Assembly (NCBI GenBank): GCA_038501195.1
Contig: JBBPUQ010000007.1
Coordinates: forward strand, 2,147,501 to 2,211,500
Direction of reading: 5' to 3'
DNA from: Nemania diffusa
Lineage: Eukaryota > Ascomycota > Sordariomycetes > Xylariales > Xylariaceae
DNA: 64,000 nucleotides
Of the stretch, positions 24,682 through 37,400 are shown piece by piece. Numbering within the stretch: the first letter of the stretch is position 1; every line of letters starts with the position of its first letter. The notes below the pieces were generated by a model. It saw nothing but the letters and a program-made list of their open reading frames with translations, was not told where the DNA came from and ran no database searches. The translations under genes and the position numbers were made by a program.

Positions 24682-27249
24682 CTGTGGAAGAACGACGGGT
24701 TAGTTATCGAGTGCTTGAATAACGACTGAGTAATTGGCATAGCTGAGGATGCGGCTGGCACTGGCGCTGGCAATTCCAAGAGCTACAACCTGCCCGACGC
24801 CAACAACACGACGGTGCACGAAGTCGTTGAATATCCGCCCGACTGAATACCGATTTTGGCATGGCTTGCATGTAACAAACTTTCGCAACCCCCGAGCTGC
24901 GCAGTACTGCATGGCCAAACTTTCGCAGCCGGTGCTAATTGGTACCGTGTTCCGCCAGGGCTCAGAAATGGTTTGTTGCCAAAGGCAATTTAGAACGCCT
25001 CGTCGCCGACGCGACCGTCATCTCATCCAGGAAGCGATGAAATGGCAACTGAGACAATATCCACTTACATCGACCCATTTAACGTTCCCCTCTTTGCCAA
25101 CAGGCATCTTGTCGCACTATTCGAAAATGCCACCTATTGTCTTCGCCCTGACGTTATATCATGCCTCGAAGATGCGGATGGTTTGGTAGAAGTAGTTGGC
25201 CTTTTGCAGAAACGCAGACGAGATCCGGGTTATTCGGCAGCCAACTACGTAATTTGGTGGTTGGCCGGTGACAAAGGTACTGCAGCGACGGTTTGTAACA
25301 CTAATAGCGGGTGTTTCGTGTTGGAGAAGCGCCGGTCGCACAGATACGAATGACGGGTGGCGGCACCGGCAAATTTGTGCCGAGTTACAAACTGGCTAGA
25401 CAGCTCGCGTGTATTATAGGATCGCGAGCGGCAGGTTGGTTCTGTTTATGTGTTGAGGGAGCGACGAGCCAAGCTGGCATAAATAAGGTCCTAAGGTAAG
25501 ATAGATAATTATAGACACAAGTGTATCGTATCGTGAAAGTAACAATTATACATCCAAAACTGGTCTTTTCTATGTCAAGACCGCGATGCAATAAAGCGCT
25601 GGTCACAAATCAAGCGACCGGCTTATCTGTCAGAGCAGGCGGCGCTCTGGTTGAGAACTGAAGAGAAGAAGCGATGATCTCTGGAGTGACAGGATATCCC
25701 TAAAAGGTAGGATAGACCTAGGTTTATGGGTAGGTAGACGACACGACGTGACTGATGGGAGGAGAAGAGGAGTTGAAATGCCTGGAGATCGAGTCGGAGC
25801 GAAGAGGTCTGAACACCGGACAAGAATAGTACCTATACTAGTCTAGATAGGTACCGGCGCGGGCAGTGGCACCATTGCCTACTGCGCATTTGCCCAGAAG
25901 GTACCTAATATTACAGGTGATAATCACAAGGCGGAATAGTGAAAAAGGGGGTAGGTGTACGTCGCTACTGCAGTAGTCTACGCCATTAGGTACCTAATTA
26001 GGTAGCTGGACGGCTTGTGGACAGGGATGTTAGGCCAATCAATTTATATGGTGTCTGTACCAACAACGAGGAACCCTCGATCTGTTCGGCTTAACCATGC
26101 CGGAAGGGGCTAAACAGGACGCGCGAGGCCTATAGCACCACTCTATACTGCAATAGTACAAGAATAACGGCTTTGCAACATTCTCGAATTCTGAGATCTA
26201 TGCTCCCAGCTTTCGTCCTAGTGCACTCAGGGCTGTTGGCTGTTCCACATGGCGAGTACACTACCACTGTTGCTATAGCCATAGGTACACAGTAGTCGCA
26301 GCTGACTACACGAGAAACCGCAAGACGGAATGCGACGTGGAAGTACCTGATGTAGGTAGTGCGAGTGTGTTGACTTGATTCAGGAAGAGAGCGATATCCC
26401 TGTCCCCATCTATGTAGTATGTAGCTAAGTGTACAAGTATGCACATACAGATTAGTGTAGGTAATTATGTACCCACTTAGAAACTAATATTAATATGTAG
26501 GAACCCACGGTTACATGCCAACCAAACCCGTTCGCGATCTCTATTACCGACCATTAGGTATATACATAAGTAGCGTAGCCCTTATCTAGTGTATGCAGCC
26601 AACCTATCACTATATAAAATACTTATATGCTGATTCAATGCGCAAGTGCCTTGTGCCAGATATCTCAATTGCACCCCACTGTACGCATATATGTAGGTAC
26701 GTAAGTGTTTGTTCAAAACTCGGGAAACACTACGTTCCGTGAACAAACAATTCTACGTGTGTACGGAAAATCGTTTCCGGCTAGCACGGCTAGAACCAGC
26801 GTACGCGGTTATACACCTGGAGCAGTGTTGTTTCGGTTATTACGGCCACCGGACTCCTGGATGCCAAGCAGCCTCTTGGATTGATGGTCACCTTGGCATC
26901 TTGGCTTGCATTGAGCTTGTTCCAGGAAAAGAAACCCCTATTTCCCCCTCTATTAAAAATTAAATGTTCGGGTCAGGACTGCTGTATGTATAGCTCGTTA
27001 GGTAATGTGGTGCAATTCTAACTGCTTATGTAGTCACAAGGCTCTGATCCTCGTGGTGGGGATCCAAAAATCAGTGAAGCAGCATTTCTGCTACAGCGAT
27101 GCTGCAGTTATCTGGTTGCTACTATAGCTTGTGTATATACCAGCTACTTGAAACGTCCGCTATGATCATATCATTATCAGAATGTTGTATGCCGTGCCGT
27201 ACTAGTGCTTTTTATAGTCGTCCTATCTCCACGTTTGATCGAGCTTGAA
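24682..27249. other. gene-poor flank left of the AT block
   Basis: The first ~230 bp should hold the missing 5' exon of the acyltransferase. A 103-codon plus-strand ORF at 25042-25353 has fairly protein-like composition but overlaps another open frame (24749-25189) and has no known domain, so I do not call it. From 25690 to 26600 the sequence is rich in TAGGTA/TACCTA words. No RNA gene or mobile element is readable. Confidence 0.35.
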
Positions 27250-30200
27250 TTCTTTTATTTGATTATTTTTTTGTTATAGTCTGTTAACAGCTTTAGTTAG
27301 GTCTGTTAACAAGTAACTCTTTTTTTAGTAGTGTTAAAAAAGCGCTTATGCGCTAAACTAAAAAAAAAAGTTAAATCTAAAATATATTTGCTATACTTTG
27401 TTGAATTATTAATTACTATTAAATTAAATAAATATTAATAGCTTATATATTTTTTAAAATAGTTATTTAATAATGTTTTTAATTTATAATAAATTTTTTA
27501 TTTTGTTAAACTGTTTGTTTTTTTTTTTTAAGTTTATTTTTTTTTAAAGTTTTTTAAATACTATTATTAAACTTTTATATTTTTTTTTATTTAAAAAAAA
27601 AAGTTCTTTTATAATATTAATATTTTATAACAACAGTTTTTAAATAGTTTAAAAAGTTTTTTTGTTTTTTTTTTAGTTTTAGTATTGTTTATTTAAAAAA
27701 ATAGTTTTATTTATTATTACTTTTTTACAAATTATTTTTTAGTAATATTTTATAATGTTTTAAAAGTTTTAAAAAAAGTAAGTTTTTTAAAAAAAATAGT
27801 TTAAATAAACTAGCTATAATATTTAAATTATTATTTAAAAATATATTAGCTACTTTTTTAAAATATTATTAGCTATATTTAATAATGTTATTATTAAATT
27901 TATTAGTTTTTTTTTATTGTTTAATATAAATAACTTTTTTTTATTTAAAACTATTTAAATTTTTGTAAATTTATATTAAACTTGTTATATTATAATATAG
28001 TTTATTTATATATATTTAATAATATAGTTTTTTTTATTAATAAAACAGTATTATATATTTAAAGTTTTTTAAAATATATTTATATTAGAAATAATTATTT
28101 TATATAAAAACTTTTATAAAAAGTTTTTAGTTTTAAAAACACAAAATTTAGTTTTAGTTATTTTTTAAATTTTAAATTTTGTAATATAAGTTTTAAACTT
28201 TTGTTTAATAATATTTACTATATATATTATATTATTATTTTTAAACTATTTATTTTTTATTTTTTATTTCAATAAAGTTTTATATATTTAAATATAATTA
28301 CAAACTTATAGTTTTTAGTTATTTTTTTTTATTAAAATTAAATAAAAAAGTTATATTGTTTTATATTATATTTTAACATTTTATAGTAACATTTTTTATT
28401 TTTTAAAAACTGCTTTTTAAAAACTATATATTGTAGTTTTAATATTTGTAATATTTTTTAAGTTTTAATTTTTTAATAAAATTAATATATTTTTTAAAAA
28501 GTTTTATATATTTTTTAATACTTTTATATTTTTTTTTTTTATAGTTTAATTTATATTTTTAAACTTTATTTTTTAATATTTGCTTTAAATATTTTAGTTA
28601 AAAAGTAATAGTATTAAAAATAAATATTTAATAATTTATTAGTAATTTTAAAAAGTTTTATATATATTAAGTTATTTTTTTTAATTTTTATAATTTTTTT
28701 TTATTTATTATAAAACTATTTAAACTTTTATAGTTATAAAAATTTATTATTTAGCTATTATATTTATAAATATTATATTATAAAATAATATATTAAAGTT
28801 TAAATAACTATATAGTTTATAAATAGCTGTTTAAAAAGCTATATTTAAAATAATTTAAAAAACAAAATTGTTTATTATACTGTAGTATATATAAATTTAA
28901 TTATTATTTGTTAAAATATTTAAACTTTTGTGTTTTTATTAATATAAAGTTTATATATTTAAATTTTTAAAATATTTTTTTAGTACAGTTTATTTTTTTA
29001 AACTATTTACTAATAAATTTGTAATAGTTTTTTTTTTATATTAAAAATATTAAAAAACTTTGTTTAATACTATATTTATAACAATATTAAAACATTTGTT
29101 ATTAGAATTTTTTTTTTTATTAATAAATAATATTTAAGCTATAAATTTTTAGTTTTTTTATATTTATTAATTATTTTGTTTTAAAATTTTATTAAAGTAG
29201 TTTTATAGTTTTTATTATATTTTATTAATATTTTTAAATATTTGTAAAAGTTATTTTTAGTAAATATTTTTATATGTTTTAGCTTTATATTAAAGCTTTT
29301 TTTAATTTTTAATAAATAAAACTTTTTTTAGTTAATTTTTGATTTATTTATTAAATTATATATATTTAGTATTTTTTTAACTATATTAGCTTTTTATTAT
29401 AAATTTAAAATAATTGTTATATTGTTAATATATAATAATGTTTTTAGTAGTTTAATTATTATAGCTACTTTTTTTAAATCTAAATATTTTATAATTTTTT
29501 TTATTAATATTTTAATTGTTATAATAAATAAAAAGCAGCTAATAAAGTTGTTTTAGCACATTTTACTAAAAATTAAAATTTTATTTTTAAAATAACTATT
29601 TAAAAAAAATTTAATAAATGTTTTGTTATATAAAATTTAAATTTATTTAATAAAAAACTATAATATTTTAAAAAACTTTATTAATTTTTATAAAAAATTA
29701 TAAAATATTTTATTATATATTTTTTTTTAATTTAAAAACAAAATAAATATACTATTGTTTATTTTATTTTTAAAGTTTTAAATTAAATATTATATTACTT
29801 TTATATTATTATTAATTAACTTATTTAGTAAAAATATTAATTGTTAGTTTTTAATTATAAAGTTTAAAATATATATAAACTTTTATATTAAAATTTTAAT
29901 AAAAATTTTATAATTTATATTTATTAAAAATAATAGCTTATAATTTTTAAAAAGCTTAAAGTTTTTTTTTTTAAATAATATTACTAGCATTTTGTTTGTT
30001 TATTTTTTTAAAATTAAATTATTTTTTTATAGTTTATTATAAAACTTTATTAATATTTTAATAACTTTATATTTTAATTAATTATTTATATATTTTTTGT
30101 TTTAATATTTTAATAAAGTTTTATATAATTTAACAAAAATATTGTTTAAACTAAAAAAGCTTTTTAGTACTACTTATTTAATAACTATTATTACTTTTTT

Positions 30201-33200
30201 TTTAAAAATTAGTTTTATAAGTTTTTTTTAGCTATTTATATTAATTTATAAAATATTACTTAAAAATTATTTTATAGCTTTTTTATTAAAAGTTTTATAA
30301 TTATAAAGTTTTAAATAAAACTTATAAATTATTTTTAAAAATTTTTTAATATTTATATACTTATTTTTATTTTTATTTTTTAAAGCTATAATTTTAATAT
30401 TAATATTAATTTTTGCTTTAAAAAAAAAATATTATATAAAAGTTTTTTTAAACAGTAAATATTTTACAAAAAAATTATATAAATAATTTTTTTACTTTTA
30501 TTTATTTAATATTAGTTTTTAAATATTTAAATTTTTAATATATTTTTTAAGTTTATTATTAATTTTTTTTATTTATTTTTAATTAATTATTTTTTAGTTG
30601 TTTTAATATTAACTTTTTTACTTTATATATTTTATTAAAAAATAACTTTTTAACTTTAAAATAAACTTTTAACGCTATTTTATATTTTATTTAACTATTT
30701 ATTAAGTTAACATTTTTAATTTTGTTTAAAATTTTTTAATATATAACAATATATCGTTTTAATTATAATAACAATAAAAAAAAACACTAGCGCTTTTTTT
30801 TTTTATTAATTATACTAAATAGTTTTAAAATAACATTAATAAAATAATAGTTTATTTTAATTAAAATAAAAATAATAACTTACTTTTGTAAATATTTTAT
30901 TTAATTTTATTAAATATAAATTTTGTTTAACTATAATATTTCTAATATTTTTTTAAAAATATATTTTTAAAGTTTAAAGTACTTTTTTTACTACTTATTT
31001 ATTAACTAGTTTTTATTTTTATTTTATAAAATATTAAAAAAACTATAAAAAACTTTTAGCTTTTATTTAAAAAGTTTTTATTAAAACTTCTAATTAATTT
31101 TATAAATAGTTATATTTTAGTTTTTTTTTATTAAATTATAAAAATTTACTAAAAAGTTTTTTATTACTAAATTTTTTAAATTTATTAAAGTTTTAATTTA
31201 AATATTAAACTATTTATATTTTGTTATAAATAACTTTATTAAAATATAAATATTAACTATTTAAATAATTTTGTTTTAAAAAAATATTTTATTTATTATA
31301 AATTTATTTTTAAAATTTTTATATATTAAATATTTATTAAATAATTTTGTTAATTAAACTTAAACAACTTGTTTTATATTTATAATAATAGCAATATTAC
31401 TTTTATTACTATATTTTTTTATAATTTCGATTAAAAAAAACAATTTAATTTTAAGTTTTATTTTATTAATTTTTTTAAAGTTAACTTTTTAAATTATAAA
31501 AATATTTAATTTTTTATTTTTTATTAATTTAATTATACTTTAAAAATAAACTAAATTTATAACAAAATTAACATTAAAAAAAACTATTATTAATTTTAAA
31601 ACATTTATTATTTTTTTTTAAACATATTTTTAAATATTTATTTAATATATTTAAGTAATATAGTTTATAAAAAATAATATTAAAATTATATATATATATT
31701 TTAGTTATGTTTAAAGTTTTTAATATTAGCTAATATATTATATATTTTATGAAAGTTTGCTTTTTTATTTACTAGTTTAAACTTTATAATATATCAAAAA
31801 GAAATTTTTATATAAAATAATATAAGTTTTAAATTTGTATTTATTACTATTATCGTTTTATTATTAAATATTCTTTTATATTTTTAAATTTTTATTTAAA
31901 ACTTAATGTTTTTTTTTTTAAAATATTTATTGTTATAAAATACAGCAATAATTTTTTGTTTAAATATATCTATTATTTTAAATATAATTTATATTTTAGC
32001 TTTTTTAATATAAAAAATTGTTAACTTTATATTAAATATAACTTTTTTTTTATTGTTAAATTTAATAAATTTATTGTTTAAAAATATAGCAATAGTTTTA
32101 GTTTTTAAATATATTATTTAATTATACTTGTTTAAATATATAACTTTTAAAATTTAGTTTAAATTTATATTAATAATAATATAAGCATTAACAATTATTT
32201 TAATATTAAATTATTATATTTTAAAATATAACTTTATTAAAAAATATAAATAAATATATTTTTTATTTACTTTTTAATTAATAAATAAAAACTTAATAAA
32301 AATACTTTGTTTTTTTGCTTTAATTAAAATAAGCTTTAAAAACTTATTTTGTTTTACTTGTTTATTTTTTAATTATTTAATAAGTATAAAAATATTAACA
32401 AATGTTAAAACAGCATTTATTTAAGTAGTTTTTTTAAACATATTAGTAGTTGAAGTTTTATAAAAAGTTATTAAACTATTTTTTTTATTAAATTTTTTAA
32501 AAAAAAGTTTAAAAGTATTATTAGTATTAGCTTTTTTATAGTTTTACTTTTGCTTTTTTTTTATAAATATAAAAATTAAAATATTTAAATTAAAAAAAAA
32601 CTAAAAATAAACTAAAGTTTAAATAAATAACTTAAAGTTAAATTTTTTACTAAATATTATATTAGCAAATAGTTTAATAAATTTTTTAAGTTTTTTTTTA
32701 ATTAATTTAAGTTTTTTTACAAAAAAAAAAAAAGCATTAAAAAAAAAGCTAAAAATACTAATAATAACTAAAAAAGTAGTTTTTTTTAATATTAAAAAAA
32801 TAAAAACAAAAATTAATATAGTTAATAACTATTTTATAAAAATAAACGTTTTTATATTTGATATTTTATTAAATTTATATTTTATTTTTTAGTTTTTTTT
32901 TTGATATTATAAATATTATTTTTAAAAATATCATTAAATTTAATATTTATAAAATATACTTTTTTATATTTTAATTTAAACTGTTTTTTTTTATTAATAT
33001 TTATAGCTTTTTTACTAATTATTTAATTTTAAAAAGTTTTAATAAAGCTATTAATAATATAAAAAATTCATAAGTTTTATTTGCTAAATTTTTAATTATT
33101 ATTTTTAGCTTTTAATTTTTTAACATTTTTTTTAAGTTTAATTTTTTATTTTTTTAATTTTAAATTATTTTAAATTTTATATTTAGCGCTAAAAATTTTG

Positions 33201-34430
33201 TTTATATTAACAATATTTACTTTATAAATAATAATACGCTTTAATTAAAAAATATTATTTAACTTTATATCAAAATTATTTTCAAAATTGTTTTTTTTGT
33301 TATTAGTATAAATTGCTAAATTAAAAAGCTTAATAAATTATATAATATTTTTAGCAAATTAAATATTATTATTTTTTTAAATATTAAACTAATAAAAACG
33401 TTATTATTTCTTTTTTTTTTAAACAAATTTTTAGTTTTTTTTTTTTTATTTATTTTTTATTTACAAAAACATTTTATTAGTTTTACTATTTGTTTATAAT
33501 ATAAAATATTTTTTGTTAATTTTAAAAAAAGCATTTTTTAAATAAAATTAAAGTTTTTATAACATATTTTTTTTGTTAAACTTTTTTAATTAACTTTTTT
33601 TATTTTAATTAATATATTTATTAATAAATTTAAAAAATTTTTTAGTAATTATAAACTTAAATTTTAATATAATATTTTAAATTTTAAATAGTTATATTAA
33701 TTTATTACTATTTTCTGTTTTATTTATATAAATTTTAAATAAAAGTTTTTGTTTATTTTGTTTTTTAAAAAAATATATTTTTATATTATAAATTTAAAAA
33801 AATTTTAAAGCAAATTAATAATTACTTATTAAATAATATATACTTTTTTAAAACTTTTTATTATTATAGCTTATTAAAATTTCAATAAAATAGTTTTATT
33901 TTTTTTTTATTAAGTTTATTTAATATTTACTAAAAATAGTATATTATTTTATATTTTTTATTATTTTTATTATTTTTTAATATTATTAAACAAACAAATA
34001 ACAAATATAAGTTAAATCAAAATATAATTTAATAAAGTAAATTTTTCAAAGTTTAAAAAAGTTTTATTGCTTTAAAACTATTTTAATATTTAAAACATTT
34101 TTTTTTAAAATTTGTTTTAAGTTTTAAAAATTATTAAATAAAATTATTAAATCTTTATAAATAGTTCAATTTTTACTAAATAACTAATTATAACATATTT
34201 ATAAATTTATTAATATATTATATTAAAGTATTTAATACTATATAATAACTTAGCTAATATATTAAAATTATTATTAAATAAAATCAGTTATTTTTAGCTA
34301 AATTAAAACTATTGCTAAATAATTTTTAAGCTTTACTTCTATGCTGTAAACATTTTTAGTTATTAAGTCGATAGATTATTAGCAAGCTTTTATAAACTCT
34401 TATCGAAGATTTTTTATACAGTCCTAATAG
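27250..34430. repeat. extreme AT-rich block (about 7% GC), RIP-like mutated DNA
   Basis: From about 27250 to 34430 the sequence is almost only A and T. In 15 lines I counted by hand (900 bases spread over the block) there were 64 G or C, about 7%. There is no ORF of 60 codons or more in the block, and TAA/TAG stops are dense in all frames. Both edges are fairly sharp. In fungi such blocks usually come from RIP mutation of duplicated transposons, which is the likeliest origin here. No transposase, reverse transcriptase or terminal repeat can be read any more. Residual C is mostly in ACT, GCT and ACA contexts. Three AGCGCT hexamers (27341, 30789, 33185) survive. Other possibilities are part of a centromere or another AT isochore. 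Confidence 0.85.
27279..27311. repeat. direct repeat GTCTGTTAACA x2 at left edge of AT block
   Basis: The 11-mer GTCTGTTAACA occurs at 27279-27289 and again at 27301-27311, each containing the palindrome TGTTAACA. It sits where GC content collapses, so it may mark an old element boundary. This is inference. Confidence 0.5.
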
Positions 34431-37400
34431 TACTGCATCCCAGATCCAACCCGGGCATTTCTACGTTTGATCTAAACGGAGTCTGTGCTAAATAGATTCC
34501 TGAAAAAAAAAAAGTAGATAGATCTTCAGCACACCTAGTCAACCACTACTGCATAGGCTATACTACCTATCTTATTAAAGGCGTATGATTAGGTGCCACC
34601 TATGGTCATTTTGCGCGCCAGCGACCTAGTAATTGCATAGCCATGTGGGAACAGTTACCTAGTTGCAATAGCTAATTACACCAATCCGCCAAGCAAACTC
34701 AAACCCCTAAGTCTTTTATAGGATTCCAATGGGGTCGAAACAGGATCTCTGACAACAGTACAGATAACCAATCACAATTAGGTGTCATCTTGGCAATACC
34801 ATACAGTACATATACGAAGCGAAAAGTCGTATAAGAAAGATCACCAGTATGCTTACATTCTCGATAGTGTGTATGTAAAAAGCAGATGCCTTACAGTAGG
34901 ATAAATGCTCCTTATCTACCTACTGAAGTACATAAGGATCGCACCAAACTTCCATGTTAAAAAGAATAGGCGCCCATCGAAGGTTTATCTCCACAAACAC
35001 TCCCCGCTAATATAAGGCTAGATACCGGTACCGATACCGACCAGATGAGAAGAACCAAGATCTCTGACTTTGTTAAGAGGAAATGCATGCCATTATAAAA
35101 AAAAATACGATTCTTACTGATTTCGTATTTCGAGCAGGCCATGATGATAAGCGAGGTGGCAAGATTGCCGTGTTCTTACAACACACACCAACAGAGTCGC
35201 TCTCGTATTAGCGAACGACGATCTTCACGTGTCATGCATATCTTCCCTTCACTCGGCCCAATCATAATGTGTTTAGATAGTCAGTAGATCTAATAGGTAC
35301 CTATCGTGCTATCAGCATAGGTAGGTAGATAAATTGGTTATCTCGGCTTCTCGACTAGTATAAACATGTTTATATAAATCTCACTCGCTTTATAGTGATT
35401 CTTAGTGTGAGATATTATCGGCGGGATGTCTACGTCATCTAATCAATCTTACATCAGCTTTGGCCAGAATAGGAAACCAGATGTGCCGGGATCCTTTATC
35501 TCTTTCTCCGCTACTTTTTATATGCAGGCCCAAGCGTTTCACATCCAGCGCAGTATCCTACCTTTTTTTCTTAAGCAAGGGTGATATCGCCTATACCCCA
35601 GAATTGTAGAACTTTTTATTTCTTTTCCTCAGCCAGTCACATCAGCTTGAGCCTTCACTGTTCAGCGACTATTCCACTTACATATGTATGTATTTCTTAG
35701 CTCCATGCGAACTGCTGCTGCATCCTTCCATTTTTCAGCCCCCCGACGATGAAATGCGTTATGTCCGTTGTCGCAATGAATATTAGTATCTTTAGATGAT
35801 CCGCTGAGCCGCTTATTACATTAGAGAAATGATAGGAATTTAACTCTTATTATACGATAGAATGAATACGCGTATGGCCTTCTCAAAAAGCTAATTATAG
35901 CCTTCTGACAAAATCAAGTGTGGTGTTTTACTGTAAGTTTTAAAGAGTTTTTTTTTCAGACCCGGGGCTTCCCTTGTCATTATTTAGCGAGGTCGCTTAG
36001 CTTGTAGATTAGTTACATCGAGAAATTGCATATAGATAAAGCAGTTAAGCAATTATTGATTGGTGGGTCAGGCGTACGCGCGGCCTCTGTAAGATTGACA
36101 GCTAAACGATAAACGAGCACGCTAACTCGAAACACGTGTAGTCAAGATATCACAAGGAACCGAAGGGTCACCGAGGTTTTGCAACATCACGGTTGCATCT
36201 AGCACATACTTAGAATATCGACTTACATATAAATAATACAACGAGATTTCTTATAATACCTTGTCATGCTTATAACGCGGACATTGATATGTTTGTTGAC
36301 CTAGGTACTTAGATGATCACTCGTTGAAACGTGTCATTATATGATTCTCATATTCAATCCTACCTGGCTGGCCTCACATTGTTGTTGTGGTGGGCGCAGA
36401 TGGGGTGAGATTAAAAATAGGAATTGCATTCCCTCGCAAGCAACCCTAACTAAGGGGCCATCTATCAAATGTGGCTATCATATATTCTCGTCTCTAACGT
36501 AGTACCTAGAATCAAACAGTGGTAGGGGGGGAATAAACTCCAGCTTGCCGCGAATGTAAAGATATTGACCACCCTAGCAAGTGTACTGTTGAACATCCAG
36601 CAGTGAGAGTGTATCATCCCACTATTCTACGTGTATCAGAGATCAGAGGGGCACTGTTCCTTTTAAGGCGAAGGTTGAACATCGAAAGTCAATAACAATG
36701 CTCACTTTTGATCAATGCTCTATATCAATATCCCATGAACCTCACTCGAAACATCTCCCCAAGCATGTCAAGCAATGAATATGAGCTTCCACTCATTGTA
36801 CTATAGTTCAACTATGCCCTGCGGTGTAGGTTGTATATTTTATGGCACATCGCCAAACTTAGGGAAGACATCACAGCCAGCACCAGACTGTTTATCCCCA
36901 GAATCGCCATGAATATATGCACCAGCAAGCAACAGACTAACGCCGCTCGACCTACAATGCTTAAATCAGCACGATCATGGATAACGCTAATACCGTCTCA
37001 TTGCCACCCACAGAATCATGGGAAAGTATCGAAATCTCAGCCTATTAGCTTACCACGCTCCTGCTCTACGTGTCGTTCTCAGTCCCTTAAGCCCCTTAGC
37101 CTCGGAATCCATCTGTATAAAATTATCTGAGAATACATTCTCTTAGAGATATCCTTGGTTCACTACATCCTACCGCAGTCGATATCGCGCCGCATTCAAT
37201 TCTCTCGCGACTACTATGACGAAGCCCTAATCTTCTGAATACTTTGCATTGCGCATCAGTCTGTGGCGCGCGCCGGTAGCGGACCCGTGCGAGGAGGCCG
37301 ATACCTTCTGTCCATCCTGTCGATGCCGAAGATAGCAAAGATGGAAACGCCATCGCCGTTTCCCCTCGTCTGCGGTGTCGCTTGCGGCGCTGAAACTGGG

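Noticed and set aside
25042..25353. 103-codon ORF with fairly protein-like composition
   Set aside because: It overlaps another long frame, has no domain I recognise and no splice partners. It was left as a note rather than a gene.
27250..34430. AT block as mitochondrial insertion or linear plasmid
   Set aside because: Fungal mitochondrial DNA usually has higher GC, and no ORF or RNA gene is readable at all; mutated repeats are simpler. A centromere fragment cannot be excluded but 7 kb is short.
35750..35830. GATGAAATGCG... followed by GATCCGCTGAGCCGCTTATT, resembling 5.8S/28S rDNA words or a C/D snoRNA
   Set aside because: The words do not continue into real rRNA sequence on either side. 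As a snoRNA, the flanks of the putative C and D boxes do not pair.
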